Shown here one piece after another: positions 7,237 through 15,433 of a stretch of 41,566 nt of DNA. How positions within the stretch are numbered: the first letter of the stretch is position 1; the number at the start of each line of letters is the position of its first letter. A model generated the notes under the pieces. The model did no database searches and was not told the DNA's origin. It saw only the letters and a program-made list of their open reading frames with translations. Source of the DNA: Marinoscillum furvescens DSM 4134 (GTDB taxonomy: Bacteria > Bacteroidota > Bacteroidia > Cytophagales > Cyclobacteriaceae). A program made the position numbers and the translations under genes. The stretch lies in contig NZ_QREG01000015.1 of NCBI RefSeq assembly GCF_003386095.1, positions 1 through 41,566 on the forward strand, in the 5' to 3' direction.

Positions 7237-9444
7237 TTAATGGCCCACTTTGCCTACAAAATCTGCGTAGTGGTGGGAGAATGGTTCGGAGTAGTACGCC
7301 TGGTAGGTGCGGCAAAACTGATCGAAGGTGCTTTTGGCCAGGCCGTGGTTGCCCTCTTCGATATGGAGCGCCAGTTTGCGCTTAAGGGTAGGTTCGTTAA
7401 GTGGGTCTATTTTGAAAACCACATCGCAGCATTGGTGCAGCACAGCAGCATCTTCATAGAGGCTCATTGCATTGGTGAGGTAGCGGATGATATCATGGTG
7501 GATGCTGCTTTTGAAGGCATCGAGCCATTCAAACTGAAGGTTGGGGAGGAGTGGCCCTGAGTTTACTAGTGGAAGGAGTGTAGACAGGTCTTGCCTGGGG
7601 TTGTTTTTTGCCAGCAAGGCTGTGACCATAAAGAGGTCACAGCGGGTGTGAGCCCCTAGTGCGAGTCGCCAGCGCTTGTTGGTGTAGGTGATGTTGATGC
7701 CGGTATTTTGGCTGAGCAGCTCCCGGAGCTTGCTTACCTGAGTGCTGCGGCTGTTTTTGGCGCGCTCGCTGCTGTAGCCTTCCCACAGGAGGTCATTGAG
7801 CCGAGCAGTAGAGATCCCCTTTTTGTCTAGTGTATGAAAAAGGAGTACCAAAAAGAGCTCAAGACGTTGGGGGGACAGTGCGTGAGTCAGTTCTTTTCCG
7901 TCAAGGTTCGAAAGCCGAAACTGCCCAAAAACCTGTAGCTGCAGCTCATCATGCGGAGGTGGTGTATAGGTGACAGAGGGGCGCTTGTTTTTGCGCAGCA
8001 ACCAAAACACTGGTACAACTACTAAAAGGACCAGGTACCACCAATTGAACGTGCGCTCTGGAAGTGGTGCGTGGTATAGTTCGTGTACCTCACGTGTGCT
8101 CAGTGCCCGGTTCCATATGCGGAGGTTGTCCATTTTACCCGAAAAGGATTCCTCCCAGAGATTGCTGCCAATCAAAAGGGACTGTGCAGTACTTTCCAGC
8201 TCACTTGCGCTTTGGCTGTCTACCAGCTTTCCGTTAAGGTAGAAATGCAACTCTTGCTTCTGGGTGTAGACGTATGCCAGGTGATGCCATTGTTTGAGTG
8301 GAATGCTGTCATGTATGGCAATGTGATCGAGGATGTCGGGTGTGGTGAAGCACATCCGGCCCTCTTGTATTTTTATCGAAAAATCTTCTCCTACGCCCAC
8401 TATGCTGTGATTGCCCGACAAGCTGTCTGGTCGTATCCATACAGAGAGGCTGAGCTCGGTGAGGTTTTGAGGGATCACCTGACCAAAATCGATGTAGTGA
8501 TTGGTAGAGGCAAATTGTACACAAGTGCCCCGCTGCGGATCATCTATGAAGGTGACATTGGCGTATACAGCCGGGTGGAGTTCGGCTTCATTATCAAATG
8601 TCAGGTGCAGGATTTGATTGTCTTCAAGACTCAATCTGGTAGCTATGAATCGTTTGGTAGTTTCCGAATTAATGGCATTGAAGCTCAGTACATCTGGTGA
8701 AAAGCGATAGCCACGCTTGTAGGGGCGCACGCGCTGCTGCCAGTGATGAACCTTCCCGGAAGTGGTAAGCCCTTCTATTTTGGCCCAGGAAACTTCTGGT
8801 AGGTTTTGGCCATTTTCAGTCACCCGTGCAGTGTATAACTCCAACTGCCCGAGGCTGTCCGTGAGTGGAAGCAGTTCCTCAGGGCTATCGCTCACGATGA
8901 TGTTTGGTAGCTTTCCCGTACGTCGTAGCAGCGTGCTAATGTACTTTAGGCTGGTGCTATCATTGTTGTCATGTATAAGTGCCAGGTCATTGGCGGGGTT
9001 GGAATCACCCTGATGGTCAACGGCCCAAATGTGGTGGGTAATGGATAGGAAATCAGGTCCATAGCTGAAAACAAACAGCGAAGGTTGAGTAGAAAGGGTT
9101 GTGCCTTCAGTAGATGTCAGCAGAGTGTCGAGTCCATGTTTTCGAAGCAGCGAAAGAGTTTGAAGCGCACTGTCTTGCAGTACCAACACAAAGTGGTTTT
9201 GCGTAAGCCTCTGACGGATAGCGTCCATCACTTCTTCTTCAAGTTGGTCGGAAGTGCAAACCAATGCATTGTAAACTGCCGCCGTGTCGCGGAGGAGTGC
9301 CTGCGGGTGCGGAGCTGCAAGTATGATCAGCTCATCCAGGCTGCGCTGCTGGTTGGCTGAGTGAGCAGTGTGGCCTGCCAGTAGTAGACACAAGATGGTT
9401 AAAAAAATACCTTTCAACAGTGGGGCTGATTGATTAGGTTTCAA
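7237..9444 (-). CDS. membrane-spanning LamG sensor with SARP-like DNA-binding domain
   Basis: Protein of 735 aa whose start is a TTG at 9444; no in-frame ATG gives the signal peptide. Domains in order: signal peptide (1-30); an unassigned periplasmic region (30-270); a LamG/concanavalin-like domain (about 280-455, with LSLSVWIRPD, WHHLAYVY and MDNLRIWNRALS); a single membrane helix (467-484); a cytoplasmic winged-helix domain (about 500-595, starting LQLQVFGQFRL, with SPQRLELFLVLL and LLWEG); and an alpha-helical BTAD-like tail (600-730). It could sense a polysaccharide outside and regulate transcription directly, without a phosphorelay. Its likely target is the oxidoreductase/DUF1080 operon 104 nt downstream, preceded by tandem repeats. 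Sensor and target are inferred; the domain order is visible. Confidence 0.87.
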   Translation of the reverse strand: MKPNQSAPLLKGIFLTILCLLLAGHTAHSANQQRSLDELIILAAPHPQALLRDTAAVYNALVCTSDQLEEEVMDAIRQRLTQNHFVLVLQDSALQTLSLLRKHGLDTLLTSTEGTTLSTQPSLFVFSYGPDFLSITHHIWAVDHQGDSNPANDLALIHDNNDSTSLKYISTLLRRTGKLPNIIVSDSPEELLPLTDSLGQLELYTARVTENGQNLPEVSWAKIEGLTTSGKVHHWQQRVRPYKRGYRFSPDVLSFNAINSETTKRFIATRLSLEDNQILHLTFDNEAELHPAVYANVTFIDDPQRGTCVQFASTNHYIDFGQVIPQNLTELSLSVWIRPDSLSGNHSIVGVGEDFSIKIQEGRMCFTTPDILDHIAIHDSIPLKQWHHLAYVYTQKQELHFYLNGKLVDSQSASELESTAQSLLIGSNLWEESFSGKMDNLRIWNRALSTREVHELYHAPLPERTFNWWYLVLLVVVPVFWLLRKNKRPSVTYTPPPHDELQLQVFGQFRLSNLDGKELTHALSPQRLELFLVLLFHTLDKKGISTARLNDLLWEGYSSERAKNSRSTQVSKLRELLSQNTGINITYTNKRWRLALGAHTRCDLFMVTALLAKNNPRQDLSTLLPLVNSGPLLPNLQFEWLDAFKSSIHHDIIRYLTNAMSLYEDAAVLHQCCDVVFKIDPLNEPTLKRKLALHIEEGNHGLAKSTFDQFCRTYQAYYSEPFSHHYADFVGKVGH

Positions 9445-9536
9445 TCTAATACGCTTTGTGATAAAGACGTAATGAAAAGTGAAAAATTGGGGCGTGTTGG
9501 CGTTAACAAGGTAAGGGTTTTCATCAGCTCGGAAAT

Positions 9537-9567
9537 AAAAAAAGGTGTCAATTGCTTGACACCTTTT
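9537..9567 (-). terminator. rho-independent terminator of gltA
   Basis: Perfect 12-bp stem AAAAGGTGTCAA (9540-9551), TTGC loop, TTGACACCTTTT (9556-9567). Reading on the minus strand, the stem runs into seven T residues (9543-9537). It lies 23 nt after the gltA stop and before the regulator's promoter region. Confidence 0.9.
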
Positions 9568-9589
9568 CTGTAAAATCCATGTGTGAGAC

Positions 9590-10876
9590 CTATCGTTTGG
9601 CCAGGTCTACATAATCACGTTCGTTTTCGCCTACGTATACCTGTCTTGGTCTTCCGATAGGCTCTTTGTTTTCTCTCATTTCTTTCCACTGAGCAATCCA
9701 GCCCGGTAGACGTCCGAGGGCAAACATTACAGTAAACATCTCCGCAGGAATGCCAAGCGCTCTGTAAATGATGCCCGAGTAGAAGTCTACGTTAGGGTAG
9801 AGCTTTCTGTCTACGAAGTACTGATCTTCAAGAGCTTCTTGCTCCAGACCTTTGGCAATATCCAGTACCGGATCGTTTACGCCGAGTTTCTCCAGTACAT
9901 CGTCTGCGGCTTTTTTGATGATTCGCGCTCTAGGGTCAAAGTTTTTGTAAACTCTGTGTCCGAAGCCCATCAGACGGAAAGGATCGTTTTTGTCTTTGGC
10001 TTTAGCCATCCACTTCTTGGTGTCGCCACCGTCTGCCTTGATGCCTTCTAGCATTTCGATCACAGCAGTGTTTGCTCCACCGTGTAGCGGTCCCCAAAGG
10101 GCATTGATACCAGCAGAGATAGAAGCGTAAAGGCTAGCTTGTGAGCTACCTACGATACGTACCGTAGATGCAGAGCAGTTTTGCTCATGATCAGCGTGTA
10201 GGATAAGTAATTTGTCCAGAGCTCTGGATACTACCGGGTCTACCTCGTATTCTTCTGTAGGTAGTCCAAACATCATTTTTAGGAAGTTGCCGCAGTAGTC
10301 CAGTTTGTTGTCAGGATATACTACAGGGTGTCCCATTTGGTTTTTGTACGACCAGGCTGCGAACGTTGGCATTTTGGCCAGTATACGAATGATGCTGAGG
10401 TTGACCTCTTCCCAGGAGCGATTTGGGTCAAGACTTTGTGGGTAGAAAGCTGTAAGCGACGTTACCAGTGAAGACAACACGCCCATTGGGTGAGCAGTAG
10501 ACGGGAACCCATCCAATAGTTTCTTGATGTCTTCGTGAACTAGCGTATGGTTGGTTACCTGAGATTTGAAAGTTTCAAATTCAGATTTTTGTGGCAACTC
10601 ACCATAGATAAGCAAATACGCTACTTCGAGAAATGTAGACTTGTCTGCAAGCTGCTCGATGGGATATCCACGGTAGCGGAGAATTCCTTTCTCACCGTCG
10701 AGGAACGTGATGGCACTTTTTGTAGACCCAGTGTTTTTGAATCCCGGGTCGATGGTGATCACACCAGACTGGCCACGCAGTGAGCTTATATCAATTGCTT
10801 TTTCCTGTTCGCTGCCTTCTACTACTGGCAACTCATAACTTTTACCGTCTACCTTAATCTCGGCTGTATTTGACAT
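9590..10876 (-). CDS. gltA: citrate synthase (type II)
   Basis: Condenses oxaloacetate and acetyl-CoA to citrate at the entry of the TCA cycle; cytoplasmic. The 428 aa match the length of Gram-negative hexameric type II enzymes. The catalytic triad is visible: His265 in LHGGAN, His307 in GFGHRVYK and Asp364 in NVDFYSG, almost the numbering of the E. coli enzyme. The N-terminal small beta domain (EIKVDGKSYELPV) of the type II group is present. The start MSNTAEIKVDG is supported by this domain. It has its own strong terminator. It is followed in the window by the SPFH gene on the same strand, 87 nt upstream, so the two could be co-transcribed but more likely have separate promoters. Confidence 0.98.
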   Translation of the reverse strand: MSNTAEIKVDGKSYELPVVEGSEQEKAIDISSLRGQSGVITIDPGFKNTGSTKSAITFLDGEKGILRYRGYPIEQLADKSTFLEVAYLLIYGELPQKSEFETFKSQVTNHTLVHEDIKKLLDGFPSTAHPMGVLSSLVTSLTAFYPQSLDPNRSWEEVNLSIIRILAKMPTFAAWSYKNQMGHPVVYPDNKLDYCGNFLKMMFGLPTEEYEVDPVVSRALDKLLILHADHEQNCSASTVRIVGSSQASLYASISAGINALWGPLHGGANTAVIEMLEGIKADGGDTKKWMAKAKDKNDPFRLMGFGHRVYKNFDPRARIIKKAADDVLEKLGVNDPVLDIAKGLEQEALEDQYFVDRKLYPNVDFYSGIIYRALGIPAEMFTVMFALGRLPGWIAQWKEMRENKEPIGRPRQVYVGENERDYVDLAKR

Positions 10877-10963
10877 CTGTTAATCGTTTTTTAATGTGTG
10901 TTTACAAAAATGAATTTATTCCCGTCACAATAACTCTCCGCTCCTAAAAAGTGTTGGACGAAA

Positions 10964-11788
10964 TCAGTTTCCTCCCAAAATTAAGGGAAGTCCGTCTTTT
11001 CCACTACCTATTACGATAACTTTCGTATTTGAGGATTCGGATAATCGGGTTGTAGCCTCAATTCCGCGCATTTTGAGCAGTTCATCCGTCAAACTGTTGT
11101 TGATAATTTTGTTGGCACGCGCTTCACCTTCCGCTGCGATACGTTTTCTTTCTGCTTCACTTTCCTCTTTATCTAGTCTAAACTGATAGGCGAGGGCTTC
11201 TTGTTCTTGCTTGAGTTTGTTTTCAATGGCAAGTCGTATTTGCTCTGGCAGCTTAATGGACCTGATCAATAAGGCGCGCATTTCGATGTTGTTGCCGGGA
11301 GCACCCAGGATGGCATCCGTTTCAGTTTTTATAGCGCCTTCCACCTCTGGCCTTTTAGTAGAGTAGATTTCTTCAGCCGTATAGCGACCCATTACCTGAC
11401 GTACTGTGGAGCGTACTTCCGGAATCACCAGACGCCTAACATAGTCCATTCTGAAAGTTTCGTAAATCTCACCGATGCTGTCGTACATAGGGTGAAATCT
11501 CACGGTTATATCTACGTTGATGTTTAGACCGTTTTTATCCAAAACATCCATCGTTTCTTCGATCTGGTTTTCGGTCACATCATATATATACGCGTCACTC
11601 CATGGCACTTTTACGTGGTAGCCGGGGCCAATGATGTTGTTTTTATCCAGCGTACCCGTTAGCGTGTTGAAAATCACGGCGCGTTCACCTGATTTTACCT
11701 TATAAATGATATTGCTTGAGAGTGATATGAGCAGTATGAGTACCACTGCTAGAGTGATCACAAGGGGGAGGTATTTGCGGTTGTCCAT
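10964..11788 (-). CDS. SPFH/prohibitin-family membrane protein
   Basis: Protein of 274 aa with one N-terminal membrane helix (about 8-28) followed by a band-7/SPFH domain (about 28-215). Family-like segments are VKSGERAVIFNTLTG, LTVDITVRF-type strands (here NINVDITVRFHP) and VRSTVRQVMGRYTAEEIYS. A charged helix rich in Glu/Arg/Ala (about 195-235) and a short hydrophobic tail end it. Prohibitin-like proteins form membrane rings and often modulate the protease FtsH, but no such partner is visible here. A good Bacteroidetes promoter precedes it. The gene is divergent from ppc. Confidence 0.93.
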   Translation of the reverse strand: MDNRKYLPLVITLAVVLILLISLSSNIIYKVKSGERAVIFNTLTGTLDKNNIIGPGYHVKVPWSDAYIYDVTENQIEETMDVLDKNGLNINVDITVRFHPMYDSIGEIYETFRMDYVRRLVIPEVRSTVRQVMGRYTAEEIYSTKRPEVEGAIKTETDAILGAPGNNIEMRALLIRSIKLPEQIRLAIENKLKQEQEALAYQFRLDKEESEAERKRIAAEGEARANKIINNSLTDELLKMRGIEATTRLSESSNTKVIVIGSGKDGLPLILGGN

Positions 11789-11816
11789 TATTGAATTTTT
11801 TTTATGAAATGTGGGG

Positions 11817-11844
11817 CAAAGTTAAGAACCTTCGAATTATTCAA
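11817..11844 (-). promoter_or_regulatory. Bacteroidetes-type promoter of the SPFH gene
   Basis: On the minus strand a TTG (11842-11844), 17 nt, and TAACTTTG (11817-11824) match the known TTTG/TAnnTTTG -33/-7 pattern. The -7 box lies 28 nt upstream of the ATG at 11788. Confidence 0.6.
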
Positions 11845-11947
11845 TGCATTCCTAAAATTGCGTTGCTAATTTATTGATTTTTCAACAATTTTTAGCTTTT
11901 ATTGTAAATAGCCCCATCTTTCTAGACAATCTATAACATTTATTGCA

Positions 11948-14713
11948 ATGCAAGCGACTTTAGAATTATTGAAAAGTACCTTAGGAAAGCCTTACGAAGA
12001 TTTGGAGTATTTGCTGGAAGCACTCAAGGAAATACTTCTTGAAAATGGAGAGACTGAAATGGCGGCTCAGATCCCATGGATCAATGAGATTGAGGACATG
12101 GCATCTAAAGAGCTTACTCAAAAGCACGTGCAGCTTTATTCTTTGGTGTTTCAGCTGGTAAACATGGTAGAAGTTAATGGAGCTGTCCAAAACCGACGTG
12201 CTAAAGAAAACGAAGACCTGGCAGCGGTAAACGGGCTTTGGGCCAATAACTTTAAAAAGCTCAAAGACCAGAATATTGATGAAAAGGACATAGCCGTACG
12301 TCTAAAGGATGTGCGTGTGGAGCCAGTACTCACTGCTCACCCTACAGAGGCTAAGCGTGCAACTGTACTGGAGCACCACCGTGAGCTCTACCTGCTTTTG
12401 GTACAACGTGAAAACTCCATGTACACCGAAAAGGAAAAGCAGGCCATTCGCCACGATATTAAGCAAAGCCTGTATCGTCTGTACATGACAGGTGAGATCT
12501 TTTTGGAGAAGCCAGACGTGCCTTCTGAGCTTCGAAATATCATGCACTACCTTATCAATGTATTCCCTGAAGTGGTGCCGGTGATGGATCGTCGGATGCT
12601 GCAGGCATGGGAAGATCAGGGATTCGATGTGGATACAATTCATGAGCTCGGAGCCTGGCCTAAGCTGAGTTTTGGTGACTGGGTAGGAGGTGACCGTGAC
12701 GGACACCCGCTAGTGACAGAAAACGTGACAGAAGAGACGTTGAAGTCGTTGCGATTAAATGCAATCGTGGTTATTCGAAGAAAACTTACCGACCTGGTAA
12801 GACATTTGAGCTTTACGGCTGATATAGAGGAAGTAAATGGTGACCTGAAAAACCGAATCCTCGAGATGCAATCACAGCTGGGCGAGCGAGGCGAAGAAGC
12901 ATTCTCAAGAAACAGAGGAGAAGCATTCAGACAGTTTGTCAACCTGATCATCACCAAGCTGCCCGTAGACACTAAGCGTGGGCACGCTACGGAAATAATG
13001 GAGTACCCAGGATGCTATGTAGAATCCAAAGAGCTGCTCAATGATCTGAAGTTGCTACAAAAATCGATGCTGGAGTATGGCGCAAAGACCATCGCTCGAG
13101 ATGACGTGCATACGGCTATTCGAAGTGTGGAGACGTTTGGTTTTCACCTGGCCAGAGTAGATGTGCGTCAGAATAGCGATTTCCACGACAAGGCCGTTCA
13201 GCAGCTGCTGGAAGCTGCAGGGTTTGAAAAGACCAACTTTGCAGAATGGAGCGAAGAAGAAAGAGTCGAGTTTATCAACAAAGAGTTGAAGTCCAATCGA
13301 CCATTTACGCATCAAAAGATCAAGCTCGGACCAAATGCTGAAGCGGTGGTCAATTGCCTGCGTGTGTTGGAAGCACACATTGCCAACTACGGTACTGGCG
13401 GACTCGGTTCACTGATCGTGAGTATGACCCGAAGTGTATCTGATCTTCTGGTAGTCTATCTATTGGCACGTGAGGCTGGACTTACTGTGCAAACCGATAG
13501 TGGAATTGTATGTGAGTTGCCGGTAGTTCCATTACTGGAAACGATCGAAGACCTGGAAAATGGTCCTGAGATTATGAAAGGCTTCCTTTCACATCCATTT
13601 ACTCAGCGCAGCCTGAAATATCAGCAGGAGAAAGAAGAAACTGAAAAGCCGGTACAGCAAGTGATGGTCGGCTATAGTGATAGTAACAAAGACGGTGGAA
13701 TCATGGCGAGCCAGTGGCACTTGTTCAAGGCTCAGTCGAAACTTTTTGAAACAGGAAAGCAGTTTGATGTGAAAATCAGATTCTTCCACGGAAAAGGTGG
13801 GTCGATTAGCCGTGGTGCCGGACCTACTCACTACTTCATCAACTCTCTTCCGCACTCCAGTATCGCTGGTGATCTGAGACTTACCGAACAGGGAGAAACA
13901 ATTGCGCAGAAATATGCCAACAAAGTAAATGCCGAGTACAACATTGAGCTGCTCATGGCAAGTACAGCATCTGCATCAATCTTGAGCCAATTTACCGAGC
14001 GTAAGCCACATCCTTTGGCCCATGTGCTGGAAAAACTGGCGACAGACAGTAAGAAGTATTATGAAAACCTCATGCATGAGGATGGGTTTATTCCTTACTT
14101 TCGTGAGGCTACACCGATCGACGCTATAGAGACCAGTAAAATTGGTTCCAGACCTGCCAAACGTACAGGTGCTAACTCACTGGAGGATTTGAGAGCTATT
14201 CCATGGGTATTCTCGTGGAGCCAGTCGCGTTACAATATGACGAGCTGGTACGGTCTTGGGTCTGCACTCAACGACTTGCGTGAAAACGATAGAGCGTCTT
14301 ATGATGAGTTCAAGAAAATGCTCAAATACGATCCGTTTATCAGATACGTGCTCACCAACGTGGATACCAGTTTGGCAGCTACGGATGAAGATATCATGAA
14401 GTCATATGCATCGCTGGTGACAGATGAGCAAATCAAAGAAAAATTCCTCGGTATGTTTTTGAGCGAGTTGAAGCTCACACGTGAAATGCTGATGGACTTG
14501 CTAGAAGAGGGCATCGAGTCGCGTCGTAAGAATCATTACTACTCTAATCAGCTGCGTGCATCACTCATGAATCACCTGCATACCCGCCAGGTGGCGTTGC
14601 TGAAGCAATGGAGAGAGCAAAAAGCGAATAACGATCCGGAAGCGGAGAAAACACAAACACAGCTGATGCTTACAATCAATGGTATTGCATCTGCTATGAG
14701 AAACACTGGTTGA
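11948..14713 (+). CDS. ppc: phosphoenolpyruvate carboxylase
   Basis: Anaplerotic enzyme making oxaloacetate from PEP and bicarbonate in the cytoplasm; 921 aa, within the normal bacterial range. Active-site motifs are visible. The first is VLTAHPTEAKR with catalytic His131. The second is VMVGYSDSNKDGG at about residue 572. The third is the glycine-rich FHGKGGSISRGAGP loop at about 612. The C-terminus ends RNTG, close to the conserved QNTG that completes the active site. The start ATG lies in an AT-rich leader, divergent from the SPFH gene. Together with gltA nearby it feeds the TCA cycle. It ends in a strong terminator whose T-tract touches the end of the convergent vapC. Confidence 0.98.
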   Translation: MQATLELLKSTLGKPYEDLEYLLEALKEILLENGETEMAAQIPWINEIEDMASKELTQKHVQLYSLVFQLVNMVEVNGAVQNRRAKENEDLAAVNGLWANNFKKLKDQNIDEKDIAVRLKDVRVEPVLTAHPTEAKRATVLEHHRELYLLLVQRENSMYTEKEKQAIRHDIKQSLYRLYMTGEIFLEKPDVPSELRNIMHYLINVFPEVVPVMDRRMLQAWEDQGFDVDTIHELGAWPKLSFGDWVGGDRDGHPLVTENVTEETLKSLRLNAIVVIRRKLTDLVRHLSFTADIEEVNGDLKNRILEMQSQLGERGEEAFSRNRGEAFRQFVNLIITKLPVDTKRGHATEIMEYPGCYVESKELLNDLKLLQKSMLEYGAKTIARDDVHTAIRSVETFGFHLARVDVRQNSDFHDKAVQQLLEAAGFEKTNFAEWSEEERVEFINKELKSNRPFTHQKIKLGPNAEAVVNCLRVLEAHIANYGTGGLGSLIVSMTRSVSDLLVVYLLAREAGLTVQTDSGIVCELPVVPLLETIEDLENGPEIMKGFLSHPFTQRSLKYQQEKEETEKPVQQVMVGYSDSNKDGGIMASQWHLFKAQSKLFETGKQFDVKIRFFHGKGGSISRGAGPTHYFINSLPHSSIAGDLRLTEQGETIAQKYANKVNAEYNIELLMASTASASILSQFTERKPHPLAHVLEKLATDSKKYYENLMHEDGFIPYFREATPIDAIETSKIGSRPAKRTGANSLEDLRAIPWVFSWSQSRYNMTSWYGLGSALNDLRENDRASYDEFKKMLKYDPFIRYVLTNVDTSLAATDEDIMKSYASLVTDEQIKEKFLGMFLSELKLTREMLMDLLEEGIESRRKNHYYSNQLRASLMNHLHTRQVALLKQWREQKANNDPEAEKTQTQLMLTINGIASAMRNTG

Positions 14714-14741
14714 TTTAGAGTCAATCAATCTTCGGTTTACA

Positions 14742-14776
14742 AACAGGCTGTCTCAAAAGGACAGCCTGTTTTGTTT
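14742..14776 (+). terminator. rho-independent terminator of ppc
   Basis: 11-bp perfect stem AACAGGCTGTC (14742-14752) / GACAGCCTGTT (14760-14770) with a 7-nt loop, followed by TTGTTT. It lies 29 nt after the ppc stop. Its T-tract overlaps the vapC stop codon at 14775-14777 on the other strand. Confidence 0.9.
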
Positions 14777-15152
14777 AGTTCTCTGTTAATACTTTTTCTG
14801 TAGCCGCCATGAGCTTTTTGTCCAGGGTCCACAGCGCCAGGTCATTGTCTAACGCGCCAGCCAGAATATAACAGTCGATGATGCCCACGTCCATGGCATA
14901 GAGCCGATGTTTGTTGGAGAGGTGACCGGCCTTGATAAATAGTGCCTCTTCATTTATTTTGGGCAGGTTGAGCCAGATTTCTTGGATGATTTTTTGCTCA
15001 CGTTTGTTTTTGGCTCCTTGCAAGAGTTCTCCAAATACGGCACTGATGGCAAAAACGTCGTTACGCTTCAGGTAAGACTTCATGATGTCCACCAGATCCT
15101 GATCACTCTGCCGGAGAAAATCAATCCAAACAGAAGTATCTACCAGAATCAT
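14775..15152 (-). CDS. vapC: VapC-like PIN-domain RNase toxin
   Basis: PIN-domain ribonuclease toxin of a type II toxin-antitoxin pair, 125 aa (normal length). The acidic metal-binding residues of the PIN fold are visible: Asp5 in LVDTSVWIDF, Glu42 in FGELLQG, Asp93 in IIDCYI and Asp111 in TLDKKL. The start ATG overlaps the antitoxin stop by 4 nt (ATGA, 15149-15152), as is usual for vapBC operons. Targets of VapC enzymes are specific tRNAs or rRNA; the target here cannot be told from sequence. All active-site residues are intact, so the toxin is probably functional. Confidence 0.93.
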   Translation of the reverse strand: MILVDTSVWIDFLRQSDQDLVDIMKSYLKRNDVFAISAVFGELLQGAKNKREQKIIQEIWLNLPKINEEALFIKAGHLSNKHRLYAMDVGIIDCYILAGALDNDLALWTLDKKLMAATEKVLTEN

Positions 15153-15361
15153 CGGTTCCGATTTTGATCACGTCCATATTTGGCTGCAGCATCGTTGAGG
15201 ATTAAAGGATGTTGCTCGATTTCCTCCAACAGCGCATCCATTTTTTGTGCTCTTAAGTATTCTTTAAGAGCAATGGTGATGCTTTCGGTGATGTTTTTGC
15301 CTTTGGTGTAAGCTTTGACTTCTTCAATGAGCTTGTCGTCAATGATCGCTGTGACTTTCAT
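15149..15361 (-). CDS. vapB: VapB-like antitoxin
   Basis: 70-aa antitoxin of the vapBC pair. I chose the ATG at 15361 (MKVTAIIDDKLIEEV) because it begins the ribbon-helix-helix-like domain. The frame stays open 15 codons upstream, but that part runs into the inverted-repeat operator. The N-terminal half (1-45) is the DNA-binding and dimer part (KGKNITESITIALKEYL). The C-terminal half (QHPLILNDAAAKYGR) should wrap the toxin. The complex likely represses its own promoter by binding the perfect inverted repeat just upstream. Confidence 0.88.
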   Translation of the reverse strand: MKVTAIIDDKLIEEVKAYTKGKNITESITIALKEYLRAQKMDALLEEIEQHPLILNDAAAKYGRDQNRNR

Positions 15362-15362
15362 A

Positions 15363-15411
15363 ATCGTATGCTTTATCGTATCAAACATGAAAATACGATA
15401 AAGCATACGAT
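15363..15411. promoter_or_regulatory. vapBC operator: perfect 19-bp inverted repeat
   Basis: ATCGTATGCTTTATCGTAT at 15363-15381 and its exact reverse complement at 15393-15411 are separated by 11 nt. The left arm begins 2 nt upstream of the vapB start codon, so a bound VapBC complex would cover the promoter and leader. Confidence 0.8.
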
Positions 15412-15433
15412 AGTTCCAAATTTTAGGAAGAAT

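Noticed and set aside
7133-7315. 61-residue N-terminal extension of the oxidoreductase
   Set aside because: It would read through the tandem operator-like repeats and the regulator's stop region, and it would bury the Tat signal.
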